A stretch of 48,360 bases of DNA from an uncultured bacterium (GTDB taxonomy: Bacteria > Planctomycetota > JAJSAM01 > JAJVHW01). Below the pieces are notes generated by a model. The model worked only from the letters and a program-made list of their open reading frames with translations, did not search any database and was not told the DNA's origin. A program made the position numbers and the translations under genes. Every line of letters begins with the position of its first letter. The first letter of the stretch is position 1. The stretch is taken from positions 1 to 48,360 of the forward strand of contig CALKVK010000005.1 of assembly GCA_937996235.1 (NCBI GenBank), in the 5' to 3' direction. This document shows, piece by piece, positions 39,293-47,061 of the stretch.

Positions 39293-41074
39293 TCACGACG
39301 CGCCGCGCGCCTCCTCCGCGCCGGGTCCGCGCTCCTGCGCGCCGAGGGCCGCCGTGCCCTCCGGCCGCGACAGGTCGCCGCCCTTGCCGAAGCGCTCCGC
39401 GAGCCGCACGAGCTCGTCCACGGGACGGGCCCGCTGCGGCTGCGCCGGCCGCTCGGGCGTCGCCTCGATCTCGAGCGTGCGGGTCGGGAACGCGAACCCG
39501 ACGCCCAGCTCGCGCGCGAGCCGGATCACCTCGAGCATGAAGTTCTGCCGCGCGCGCAGTTCGGCGTCCCAGTCGGGCACGTCGAAGAACACGTACACGA
39601 GGATGTCGAGGGACGACGCGCCCCAGTCGTTCAGGTAGATCTCGAAGTAGTCGTGCCGCATGTGCGGGTTCGCGAGCACGATCGCGCGCATGCCGTGGCA
39701 GAACGCCTCGATGCGCTCCGCGGGCGTGTCGTAGCGCACGCCGACGGTCGTCTTGAAGCGCCGGTAGCGGCGCATCCCCATGTTGTCGACGACCCCGTCC
39801 ACGAGCTTGCTGTTCGGGACGCTCACCAGCGAGTTGTAGAAGGTGCGCACCCGCGTCGAGCGGAAGCCGACCTCCTCGACGGTGCCCTCGACGCCGCCGA
39901 CGATCACCCAGTCCCCCACCTGGAACGGCCGGTCGAGGAACACCGTGATCGAGCCGAACAGGTTCTTGATCGTGTCCTGCGCCGCGAACGCGACCGCGAG
40001 ACCCGCGACGCCCGCGCCGGCGAGCAGCGACCAGATGTCCGCCTCGAGGTTGTCGAGGATGAACAGCGCGCCGCCGACCGTGACGAGGATCTTCAGGCTC
40101 TTGCGGACGATCGGGACGAGCTGGTCGTCGAGGCGCGTCTCGGTCGCTGCCGCCGCCTCCGCCATGCGCGCCGCGATCACGTCGGCGATGCGGTAGAGCA
40201 CGAGCACCGCGCCGAACGACGCGAACAGCTTCGCGCCGACGTTCACGACCCACTTGTTCAGGTCGACCGGCTGGATCGGGAGCTCCAGCACCGGACCGAC
40301 GAGCGCGACGAGCGCCGCGACCGCGAAGAAGCCCACCGGACGGGCCGCGTTGCGCGCGGCGTCGGCCGCCTTCGCGAGCCAGCCGCGGCGCGCGAGCACG
40401 CCGCCGATCACGTTCGCGACGGCGAACGCGACGATCTTGTGCACGATCCACGCGAGGCAGCCGAGCAGCACGAGCCCCAGCCACTGCCAGTGCTCGAGGA
40501 AGAGCGCGCGCTGCGCGAGCGACGGGAAGCGGCGCCGCACGCGGTCGCGCATCGACTCGCCGCTGTAGGCCTGCGTCCCCGCCGCCTCGTACGCGGCGAG
40601 CATGTCGGGCACGCGCGCGAGCGTCTCGGCGCCGAACACCCAGCCGTCGGTCCCGCGGCGCAGGGTCAGCGGCCCCTCCGCCGTGGACTTGGTCCAGAAG
40701 CGTGCGGCGCCGACCTGCACGCCGTCGGCCCAGTCGTTCCAGTCGATCTTGCCGTCGTAGTCGAGGACGCGCTTCAGGTCGCGCGCGAGCGCGTACGCGG
40801 CCGCCGCCGAAAGCGGCGCGACGGTCTCCGGGTCGAGGCAGCGGACCGCGCGCCCGCGCGCCTCGTCGAGGTCGGCGACGCGCTGCTCCTCGACGTCCTT
40901 GACCGCCGTGACGAACGTGTTGCCCGTCGCGCGCGGCGTGGCGCGCTCGGGCGGCAGCGGGGCCTGCGCCGCACCCGGCTGCTCCGCGTCCTGCGCCAGC
41001 ACCGACTCGGCCATCAGGCCGACGCCGATGCAGAGCAGCACCACCGCGAGTGCGAGCCGCAGCCGTTCCCACAT
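39293..41074 (-). CDS. MscS-family mechanosensitive channel with large periplasmic domain
   Basis: A 593-residue inner-membrane channel that would open under membrane tension to release solutes. A signal peptide (MWERLRLALAVVLLCIGVGLMAESVLAQ) is followed by about 160 extracytoplasmic residues. Membrane segments start at about residues 192, 240, 270 and 325. The pore-lining region reads AGLAVAFAAQDTIKNLFGSITVFLDRPFQVGDWV, with the following beta domain VGGVEGTVEEVGFRSTRVRTFYNSLVSVPN, both typical of MscS. The C-terminus has a polar tail of about 60 residues. The ATG at 41074 is chosen for the signal peptide; TGCAAT lies seven bases upstream. It is divergent from gmhA. Confidence 0.88.
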   Translation of the reverse strand: MWERLRLALAVVLLCIGVGLMAESVLAQDAEQPGAAQAPLPPERATPRATGNTFVTAVKDVEEQRVADLDEARGRAVRCLDPETVAPLSAAAAYALARDLKRVLDYDGKIDWNDWADGVQVGAARFWTKSTAEGPLTLRRGTDGWVFGAETLARVPDMLAAYEAAGTQAYSGESMRDRVRRRFPSLAQRALFLEHWQWLGLVLLGCLAWIVHKIVAFAVANVIGGVLARRGWLAKAADAARNAARPVGFFAVAALVALVGPVLELPIQPVDLNKWVVNVGAKLFASFGAVLVLYRIADVIAARMAEAAAATETRLDDQLVPIVRKSLKILVTVGGALFILDNLEADIWSLLAGAGVAGLAVAFAAQDTIKNLFGSITVFLDRPFQVGDWVIVGGVEGTVEEVGFRSTRVRTFYNSLVSVPNSKLVDGVVDNMGMRRYRRFKTTVGVRYDTPAERIEAFCHGMRAIVLANPHMRHDYFEIYLNDWGASSLDILVYVFFDVPDWDAELRARQNFMLEVIRLARELGVGFAFPTRTLEIEATPERPAQPQRARPVDELVRLAERFGKGGDLSRPEGTAALGAQERGPGAEEARGAS

Positions 41075-41141
41075 GTCCGCGATTGCAACAGACGCGGCGC
41101 AGGGCGCGAAGCACGGCGGCGGGGCGCGCCGCCCTGGCGAC

Positions 41142-41270
41142 CCCGCATCGTTCACCAGCTCCCGCGCCCGGCGCGTCGCCGCGAGACGTGAGCGCAGGTG
41201 CCACGGACACGGCCCCGCAAACGACTGCGTCTCAGCCGCACTCGCCGCGAGAGCTTGTGAACGATGCGGG
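41142..41270. repeat. Large inverted repeat between mscS and gmhA
   Basis: Two 25-base arms match at 23 of 25 positions in inverted orientation: CCCGCATCGTTCAC at 41142 continuing to 41166, and its complement at 41246-41270. They enclose 79 bases that contain a further GAGACG/CGTCTC pair. The right arm ends one base before the -10-like TATCCT of gmhA. The structure could be an operator, a hairpin acting on transcription from either side, or a small transposable remnant. It has no coding content. Confidence 0.75.
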
Positions 41271-41271
41271 C

Positions 41272-41277
41272 TATCCT
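41272..41277 (+). promoter_or_regulatory. -10-like TATCCT, leaderless start of gmhA
   Basis: TATCCT ends exactly six bases before the ATG at 41284, with no ribosome binding site. It sits directly against the right arm of the large inverted repeat, so a factor bound to the repeat would affect this promoter. Confidence 0.5.
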
Positions 41278-41283
41278 GCCGCG

Positions 41284-41880
41284 ATGCAGCCGACGGACCC
41301 GATCCGCGACGCCTTCGACGACGCCGCCGCGACGCTGCGCGCCTTCCTCGACGACGCCGAGTGCCTCGCCGCGGTCGGGCGCTTCGCCGAAGCCGCCGAG
41401 GCGACGCTCGCGCGCGCCGGGCGCCTGCTCGCCTGCGGCAACGGCGGCAGCATGTGCGACGCCATGCACTTCGCCGAGGAGTGGACGGGACGCTTCCGCC
41501 GCGACCGCGCGGCGCTGCCGGCCATCGCGTTCAGCGACCCGAGCCACCTCACGTGCATCGCGAACGACTTCGGCTACGAGCGCGTCTTCGCGCGCCTCGT
41601 CGAGGCGTACGGCCGCGAGGGCGACCTGCTCGTCGCGCTCTCGACGTCGGGCGAGTCGCCGAACGTCATCGCGGCCTGCGAGGAGGCGCGCCTGCGCGGC
41701 ATCACCGTCGTCGGCCTCCTCGGCAAGGGCGGCGGACGCATGCGCGCGCTGTGCGACATCCCGATCGTGGTGCCGCGCGCGACCACGTCCGACCGCATCC
41801 AGGAGATCCACATCAAGGTGCTGCACATCGCCATCGAGACGGTGGAGCGCCGGCTCTTCCCGGGCAACTACGCGAAGTAG
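41284..41880 (+). CDS. gmhA: Phosphoheptose isomerase (sedoheptulose 7-phosphate isomerase)
   Basis: A 198-residue SIS-fold cytosolic enzyme that converts sedoheptulose 7-phosphate to D-glycero-D-manno-heptose 7-phosphate, the first step toward ADP- or GDP-heptose for surface glycans. The sequence shows ACGNGGSMCDAMHFAEEWTGR, PAIAFSDPSHLTCIANDFGYERVFARLVE and LLVALSTSGESPNVIAACE, with the phosphate-binding Ser/Thr loops intact. RATTSDRIQEIHIKVLHI contains the catalytic His region. Length is as expected. The start is fixed by the leaderless promoter geometry. No other heptose genes are adjacent; the GT9 gene at the left of the window may use the product. Confidence 0.93.
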   Translation: MQPTDPIRDAFDDAAATLRAFLDDAECLAAVGRFAEAAEATLARAGRLLACGNGGSMCDAMHFAEEWTGRFRRDRAALPAIAFSDPSHLTCIANDFGYERVFARLVEAYGREGDLLVALSTSGESPNVIAACEEARLRGITVVGLLGKGGGRMRALCDIPIVVPRATTSDRIQEIHIKVLHIAIETVERRLFPGNYAK

Positions 41881-41943
41881 GACGCGCCCGCGCCCTCCGA
41901 CGCATGCGTTGGGCGGGGTCGGCAGCGCGCGGTCGCAGCGCGC

Positions 41944-43524
41944 TCAGCGCCCGCCCGCCTCCTCCACGACCTTGCCGGCGGCGTTGAACGGCCTGACGAC
42001 GATCTCGCGCTCGCCACGCCAGACGACGGTGTCCTCGGCAATCGGCAGCGAGCCCTCCTCCGGGAGAACCGTGAACGCGTAGCGACGGCCTGCGACCAGG
42101 AAGCGCCCCGGGATCGCAGAGTCGGTCCCGAGTCGGCGCGAGTAGCACGGCTGGATGTCCCCCGCGGACAGATCGTTGAAGAGCACCTGGCGGCCCGGGA
42201 AGCCCGTCCCGTCCGGGCCCACGAGCCGGACCGGCGGCACATCGCGCGCGCTCCGCACGACGAATGCGTCGGAGCGCGAGTAACCGGACACGGAACCGAC
42301 GGCGATGTTCTCGACGTGATGCTCCGTCGCGGGCGCCAAGCTGATCGTCAACTCCCCGTCGATCCTCGCGGCGAGCTCGAACCTCCCGCCCGCTCCCGTG
42401 CTGCCGCGAACCGCATGATCGACGATCGCCTGCGGCATGCCGGGATGCCAGTTGGCGGAGTAGCCGAGCCCCATCTTGCGCAGTTCCGCGGGAACGAGCG
42501 CGGACCTGTCCACGCGTCGCACGATGTGGAGTGTCACGCGCACGCCGACGACCGGGTTGCCGTCCTCGTCCACCACGCGACCCGAGAGCACGTAGCCGCG
42601 CTCGAGTTCGAGGACCACGCGCGCCGTGCCGCTGCGCGCCATCGCGTCCGGGATGGTGAACGCGGCGTCGCGCCAGCCTGTCGCCGCTGCATCGGAGCGA
42701 GCGCGCACGCGGGCGCGGATCGTGGTGCTCCTGAGGCGCGGGATCGTGAACGCGAACCGCCCGTCGGCATCGGGACGTCCCAGCACGCCGAGGTCGCCGA
42801 GACGCTGCGCCGCGAGCCACGGCTCGTCGGGAGTCGTGTCGGCCGTCGCGGCGCCCCCCACGTACGAGTCGGCGCCGTTCGAACACGCGAGGATCTCGAT
42901 GTCGTCGAACGCGAGCACCGCCGACGCGTCCACGATCCGCACCGAGCCCTCGACGAGCAGCGATCGAGCGACCCACACCACCATGTGGTTCGTCGCGTCC
43001 GGGCGGGAGCGCCCGACGACGCGCCACTCGGCGTCGAGCGACTCGAGCGGGTCGCCGACGGACGCCGCCGGGATGCGGAGCAGGGCGCGTGCCACTTCCT
43101 CGATCCGGAAGCGACCGGGCGCCAGCTCGTTCGCCCTCCCGGCCGCCGCCAACTCGGCCGCGCTCCGCTCCGTCGTGAGCGCGAGCGGCACTCCGACGAC
43201 CTCGCGACCGTTCCAGACGTCGCGCACGATCAGCGTCAGCGGCTCCGCAGGCGGCTCCGACGGAGCGTCCGGCTCGGCCAGCGCTACCGCCGCAGTCTCC
43301 GGCTCGTGCGCCGGCTCGCGTATCGTCTCGGGCGCAGGCGGCGCGACGTGGACGCGCGGCGCAGCGACGACGACCGACTCCTCGCGCTCCTTCGGCATCG
43401 GTTCGGGTGTCGCCCGCTCCGTGGTCGGCGACCCGCGGAGCAGCCACGAGACGAGCGCGCACAGCGCGAGCGTGGCGACGCCGCCGAGCGCATGGCGGGT
43501 TCTACGACTTGGCGACGTCGGCAT
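41944..43524 (-). CDS. Anchored carboxypeptidase-regulatory-like repeat protein
   Basis: A 526-residue protein. A basic N-terminus and one membrane segment (about residues 12-29, GGVATLALCALVSWLLRG) are followed by a Pro/Glu linker to about residue 90. Then come transthyretin/carboxypeptidase-regulatory-like beta modules: LTLIVRDVWNGREVVGVPLAL, RGYVLSGRVVDEDGNPVVGVRVTLHIV and GSTGAGGRFELAARIDGELTISL. It is a shorter relative in architecture of the 1286-residue protein at 20532. The ATG at 43524 has a strong GAGGGGGG about six bases upstream. A hairpin (43566-43595) lies upstream. Function unknown; probably an extracytoplasmic binding protein. Confidence 0.75.
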   Translation of the reverse strand: MPTSPSRRTRHALGGVATLALCALVSWLLRGSPTTERATPEPMPKEREESVVVAAPRVHVAPPAPETIREPAHEPETAAVALAEPDAPSEPPAEPLTLIVRDVWNGREVVGVPLALTTERSAAELAAAGRANELAPGRFRIEEVARALLRIPAASVGDPLESLDAEWRVVGRSRPDATNHMVVWVARSLLVEGSVRIVDASAVLAFDDIEILACSNGADSYVGGAATADTTPDEPWLAAQRLGDLGVLGRPDADGRFAFTIPRLRSTTIRARVRARSDAAATGWRDAAFTIPDAMARSGTARVVLELERGYVLSGRVVDEDGNPVVGVRVTLHIVRRVDRSALVPAELRKMGLGYSANWHPGMPQAIVDHAVRGSTGAGGRFELAARIDGELTISLAPATEHHVENIAVGSVSGYSRSDAFVVRSARDVPPVRLVGPDGTGFPGRQVLFNDLSAGDIQPCYSRRLGTDSAIPGRFLVAGRRYAFTVLPEEGSLPIAEDTVVWRGEREIVVRPFNAAGKVVEEAGGR

Positions 43525-43565
43525 AGATCCCCCCTCGGTCGAGGTTCGGCAAAGGAGCACGCCTG

Positions 43566-43595
43566 CGGTCCGCGGCGACGCGCCGCGACGGACCG
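43566..43595. promoter_or_regulatory. GC-rich hairpin upstream of the leftward repeat-protein gene
   Basis: CGGTCCG...CGGACCG form a 7-base-pair outer stem, and CGGCG/CGCCG a 5-base-pair inner stem with a three-base bulge and a small loop. It lies about 42-72 bases before the ATG at 43524 on the minus strand, probably in the leader. Its role is unknown. Confidence 0.4.
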
Positions 43596-43748
43596 TCCCT
43601 CCGCGGTTGCCGCCCGCAGTCCGGGATCGGTCCGCACTCGACCGCCGCCGCACGCCGCCCCGCCGTTCCGAGTGGCTGACACCCTCGACGCGCGCGCCGC
43701 AACCCCTCGAAGCGTCGGCGCCACGTCGCGCACGACGGTACGCCCCCC

Positions 43749-43848
43749 GCAGTGGGGACAGGGCTGCCTTTTTGCCTTTTCGAGAGCAACCCAGCCTCGC
43801 AACCGGCCCGCAGAAGGCAGAGAGGCTGCCCTGTCCCCGTTGTTGAGG
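43749..43848. repeat. Interspersed palindromic repeat, copy B
   Basis: The second copy of the 100-base element at 29832-29931, same orientation, 87 of 100 positions identical and no gaps. The left arm GTGGGGACAGGGCTGCC (43752-43768) is identical to copy A. The right arm GGCTGCCCTGTCCCC (43824-43838) is also identical up to its last two bases. Most differences fall in the loop. It lies in a divergent intergenic region, whereas copy A lies between convergent genes, so it is not simply a terminator. Confidence 0.85.
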
Positions 43849-43908
43849 CGCGCCCCGCTTCGACGCCGCACCCGCGCCGCGCACCGAACCGCCGCGGCGG
43901 CGTCCGGT

Positions 43909-43914
43909 GACAAT
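43909..43914 (+). promoter_or_regulatory. -10-like GACAAT, leaderless start of the small membrane gene
   Basis: GACAAT ends six bases before the ATG at 43921. It departs from TANNNT in its first base but has the same spacing. The GGAG in between is too close to the ATG to act as a normal ribosome binding site. Confidence 0.35.
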
Positions 43915-43920
43915 GGAGCC

Positions 43921-44199
43921 ATGTGCTTCTACGTCGCTCTGGGCTTCGTCTTCCCGCGCCTCGCCCTCGCGCTGCTCTGGCTCTTCCGCGGCGAGTGGAC
44001 CGCGGTCCTGCAGCCGTGGTGGCTCGGGCTCCTCGGCTTCCTGTTCCTGCCGTTCACGACGCTCGCGTACGTGCTGATCCACGCCGCGACGGGTGACGTC
44101 GCGGGCCTCGGGCACATGGTCATCCTGCTCGTCGCGCTCTCGATGGACCTCGGCATCTGGCGCGGCTCGCGGAAGAAGCGCGCTCGCGACGCGGACTGA
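43921..44199 (+). CDS. Small integral membrane protein
   Basis: A 92-residue protein with three hydrophobic segments: about residues 3-19 (FYVALGFVFPRLALALLWL), 33-53 (WWLGLLGFLFLPFTTLAYVLI) and 63-77 (LGHMVILLVALSMDLGIW). A basic tail (RGSRKKRARDAD) is predicted to face the cytosol. LLGFLFLPFTTLAYV followed by GLGHMVILLVALSMDLG matches a widespread family of small bacterial membrane proteins of unknown function. Residues WLFRGEW and the short loop Gly-Asp-Val are conserved-looking. The upstream open frame is a shadow; the start is set by the -10 spacing. Confidence 0.75.
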   Translation: MCFYVALGFVFPRLALALLWLFRGEWTAVLQPWWLGLLGFLFLPFTTLAYVLIHAATGDVAGLGHMVILLVALSMDLGIWRGSRKKRARDAD

Positions 44200-44220
44200 C
44201 GACGCGGGCGCCCGCCGCGC

Positions 44221-45882
44221 TCACGCGTCGCCCGCGACGAGCTCCGCGTACGGCGGCCGCGTGACCGGGCTCGCCGCGGCGATGTCGAACTCCCACGTGC
44301 GCCCGCCCTCGGGTGTCTCCGCGACGACGCGTCCCCCGTCGAGCCGCTCGACGAACGACCGCGCGGGCGCGTTCTTCTTCGTGGGCGCGAACGTCACGCG
44401 GAGCGCCGTCACGCCGGCCGCGCGCAGCGTCTCGACGACGTGGCCGAGGATCTGGTCTTCGATGTAGCGGCCCATCACGCGGCAGCTCATGAGGAACGTG
44501 TCGAGCTCCGCGGCGTGCGCACCCGTGCGGCGCACGATCAGCACGCACACCTTGCCGTTGTCGCCGTACTTGTCGGCGACCGACGCGACGAGCACGGAGC
44601 GCGGGTCGGCGCGGCGGAACGCGTCGATCTCCTGTTCGGTGTAGCGGCGCGTCGTCAGGTTGAACTGGTTGGTCTTCTGCGTGAGCTGCGCGACGCGCGC
44701 CACGTCGTCTTCGCGCGCCGGTCCGAGCGTGATGCGAGTCGCGAGCCCGGCGAGGAACTCCTCGATCGAGCCTGCGCTCGTACGCGCGGCGGCGCGCTGC
44801 GCGTTCGCGAGGTAGCTCGCGGTGCGCTGCCGGTCCTCGTCGGTGGACTCGAGCGCGAAGAAGTGCTCGCGGTGGAGCGCGTCGAGGAACTCGGGCAGGC
44901 GCGTCGTGTCCGACGGGAACTCCGGCACCGTCACCTCGGGCAGCTCGCTCCGCACCGCCTCGCGCTCGACGGGGTTGTCGTCCACGAACACGAAGCTGTC
45001 GAGACCGAGGTCGAGGTCGGCTGCGAGGTCGCGCAGGTTCTGCGGCTTCGGCGTCCAGTTGATGCGGTGCGCGGCGAAGTCGCCGCGGCGGAGCACCATC
45101 TGCGGGTGCGTGTCGAAGACCTCGAACGCGTCGTCCGGGTTGTTCTTCGAGACGATCGCGAGCACGACGCCGAGCTCCTTCAGGCGCAGGATGCGGCGCT
45201 GGAAGTCCTTGTAGCGCGCGCCCTCGCCCGTCTCCGCGAGGCGCAGCCCGGCGACGCCGTCCTCGCCGACGATCCCGCCCCACAGCGTGTTGTCGAGGTC
45301 GAGCACGAGGCACTTCTTCGGCGCGGCCGAGAGCGCGCCGAGCACGCGCACGAGCTCGCGCGCGAGCAGCTTCTCGCCGTCGAGCGACCAGCGCAGCGCG
45401 CCGAGGTACCAGCGCTTCGACGAGTAGAACGCGGCGCGGCCGTGCTCCTCCACCAGCTCCTTCGTGTCGAGCACGTAGACGTTCGCGCAGCGCGTCGCGA
45501 GGGCGGCGAGCCCCGCGCGCCAGCGCTCCTCGACGCGGCGCTCGAGGAACGGGTGGCGCAGCGTGCGCGGACCGAGCGGCGGCACGTCGAGCGAGCTGAC
45601 GAGGAACTTCGTGCCGGGCGCGCGCGCGGCGGCGCCCTCGATCCAGCCGAGCTGCGCGTCCACCTCGGACTCCGCGGCGCCCGGCTCGTCGCGTCCGCGC
45701 AGGAGCTCGCGCCCGTCGACGAGCACGAAGACGACGGCCGGCGCGAACGCCCAGAGCGGCGCGGCCGGGTCCGCGAGCTCGCGCGTCCACGCGCCGAAGC
45801 CCTCGGGCACGTAGCCCTCGTGGCCCGCCACGCGCCGCGCGAGCGAGTCGACGTTGACGTTCGAGAGCAGTGCGAACTTCAC
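44221..45882 (-). CDS. FkbH-like HAD-IIIC phosphatase/glyceryl-ACP loading enzyme
   Basis: A 553-residue cytosolic enzyme. An N-terminal SGNH-like region (about 1-175) is followed by a HAD domain with the nucleophile motif VLDLDNTLWGGIVGEDG (about residues 191-207), AIVSKNNPDDAFEVF and SFVFVDDNPVEREAVRSELPEV. A C-terminal GNAT-like region (about 390-553) has LTQKTNQFNLTTRRYTEQEI. FkbH proteins take 1,3-bisphosphoglycerate, remove a phosphate and attach the glyceryl unit to an acyl carrier protein (established for polyketide pathways). The GTG start overlaps the stop of an acyl carrier protein gene (GTGA), which supplies the partner. The acylated product here is unknown. Confidence 0.88.
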   Translation of the reverse strand: MKFALLSNVNVDSLARRVAGHEGYVPEGFGAWTRELADPAAPLWAFAPAVVFVLVDGRELLRGRDEPGAAESEVDAQLGWIEGAAARAPGTKFLVSSLDVPPLGPRTLRHPFLERRVEERWRAGLAALATRCANVYVLDTKELVEEHGRAAFYSSKRWYLGALRWSLDGEKLLARELVRVLGALSAAPKKCLVLDLDNTLWGGIVGEDGVAGLRLAETGEGARYKDFQRRILRLKELGVVLAIVSKNNPDDAFEVFDTHPQMVLRRGDFAAHRINWTPKPQNLRDLAADLDLGLDSFVFVDDNPVEREAVRSELPEVTVPEFPSDTTRLPEFLDALHREHFFALESTDEDRQRTASYLANAQRAAARTSAGSIEEFLAGLATRITLGPAREDDVARVAQLTQKTNQFNLTTRRYTEQEIDAFRRADPRSVLVASVADKYGDNGKVCVLIVRRTGAHAAELDTFLMSCRVMGRYIEDQILGHVVETLRAAGVTALRVTFAPTKKNAPARSFVERLDGGRVVAETPEGGRTWEFDIAAASPVTRPPYAELVAGDA

Positions 45883-46103
45883 GCGCGCTCTCCGAGCCAG
45901 CGCAGGAAGTCGCGCACGGTCTCGATCGAACCGATCTCCTCGATCGGGATCTCGGCCCCGAACGCGGACTCGATCTCCGAGACGATGTTGATCTGCGCGA
46001 GCGAGTCCCACGCCTCGACGTCGCCGAGGCGGCTGTCGAGCGTGAGCGACGACGCGGGGACGTCGAGGGCGGCGGCGACGACGGCGATCAGCTTCTCTTC
46101 CAT
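45879..46103 (-). CDS. Acyl carrier protein
   Basis: A 74-residue four-helix carrier protein. The phosphopantetheine attachment site is Ser34 in VEAWDSLAQINIV. The rest shows LGDVEAWDSL and PIEEIGSIETVRDFLRWL, as in dedicated carrier proteins. The ATG at 46103 has GGAG five bases upstream. The stop overlaps the start of the FkbH-like gene, so the two proteins are made together at similar level. There is no fatty-acid synthase gene nearby, so it is a pathway-specific carrier. Confidence 0.92.
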   Translation of the reverse strand: MEEKLIAVVAAALDVPASSLTLDSRLGDVEAWDSLAQINIVSEIESAFGAEIPIEEIGSIETVRDFLRWLGERA

Positions 46104-46186
46104 GGCGGCTCCGGGGGCGGGGCGGTCCCGCGTGCGGGGAGGGCTCCGGTTGCCTTCCCATGCTGGCCCCGTCGTCGCGCGGGGCC

Positions 46187-47059
46187 TCAGAAGTTGAGCA
46201 GGACGGACTCGGTGTAGAGGCCGTCCACGTCGGTGCCCTCGACCACCTTCGAGCGGTAAGCGGCCGTGCGGGCGCCGCCGGGGCGCGGCCGCGAGTGCGC
46301 CGGGACGGCCCCGCCGAGCATCCGCTCGTCCACGACGACGCCCACGACGCCGAACGCGAGAGCGAGCCGCAGCGCGACCTGCGGCGCGTGCCGCACCAGC
46401 ACGTCGGGCGCCGACACGTGGTGCACCCGCGCGAAGGGCAGGCGCAGCCCGCGGCGCACCTGCTTCGAGCTGCGGTTCGCCATCAGGTAGCACGAGCCCT
46501 CGGGCGCGCGCACCAGCGCGTGGCGGTGGAACGGCAGGTCGTGGTCGCGCAGGAAACGCAGCGGCTCGCCCGTGAGCTCGCGCTCGAGCGCAGCGCGGCC
46601 GGTGACGACGCGCGCCTTGCCGAAGAGCCCCGCGAGCGACGGCACGAGGATGCGCTGCGTCATGTCGAGACGCGTGAAGCCGAGCTTCAGCATCATCTCG
46701 AGCACCTGCGGCGTCGGACTCAGGTTGGTGACGACCGCCTGGCGGTCGGCGAGCAGCTTCACGAAGAGCGGCAGGCTGTGCGCGCGGTATGCGTCGCGCA
46801 CGATCCAGCTCGACGCGTTGACGAAGCGCAGGCGCTCGCCGCGCACCTCCCGCTCGCTGCGGATCGCGGCGATGAAGCCGACGACCTCGCCCGCGTCCTC
46901 GAGCACGTAGCCGAAGGTGTCGCCCTGGACGCCGCTGTGGTCCTCGAACAGGCGGTGCCAGTCGGCGTCGGTGAGCTGCTCGTTCCGGAACTCGCGCAGC
47001 AGCGGCAGCACGCGCGGGAAGTCGTCGGCACGCGCCTCGCGGATCGTCGCGCCGGACAT
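46187..47059 (-). CDS. GNAT-family acyltransferase
   Basis: A 290-residue protein. The first about 150 residues have a GNAT layout: MSGATIREARADDFPRVLPLLREF, then FGYVLEDAGEVVGFIAAIRS with the strand that meets the acyl-CoA, and SSWIVRDAYRAHSLPLFVKLLAD. The second half (about 150-290) has no recognised domain, with ALVRAPEGSCYLMANRSSKQ and VDGLYTESVLLNF. It starts two bases after the PIG-L stop, so the two are cotranscribed. Such proteins occur in surface-polysaccharide clusters and acylate amino sugars. Whether acyl-CoA or the adjacent acyl carrier protein is the donor cannot be read from sequence. Confidence 0.7.
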   Translation of the reverse strand: MSGATIREARADDFPRVLPLLREFRNEQLTDADWHRLFEDHSGVQGDTFGYVLEDAGEVVGFIAAIRSEREVRGERLRFVNASSWIVRDAYRAHSLPLFVKLLADRQAVVTNLSPTPQVLEMMLKLGFTRLDMTQRILVPSLAGLFGKARVVTGRAALERELTGEPLRFLRDHDLPFHRHALVRAPEGSCYLMANRSSKQVRRGLRLPFARVHHVSAPDVLVRHAPQVALRLALAFGVVGVVVDERMLGGAVPAHSRPRPGGARTAAYRSKVVEGTDVDGLYTESVLLNF

Positions 47060-47061
47060 CG

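Larger units (their letters stand above)
43525..43920. other. 396-base divergent intergenic region
   Basis: The only gap of more than 300 bases. It contains the ribosome binding site of the leftward gene, a GC-rich hairpin (43566-43595), the second copy of the interspersed repeat (43749-43848) and the -10-like GACAAT of the rightward small gene (43909-43914). Bases 43600-43748 show no recognisable feature. Confidence 0.7.

Noticed and set aside
42316..43920. Long rightward open frame leading into the small membrane protein at 43921
   Set aside because: Antisense to the carboxypeptidase-regulatory-like gene; only the hydrophobic end from 43921 matches a protein family.
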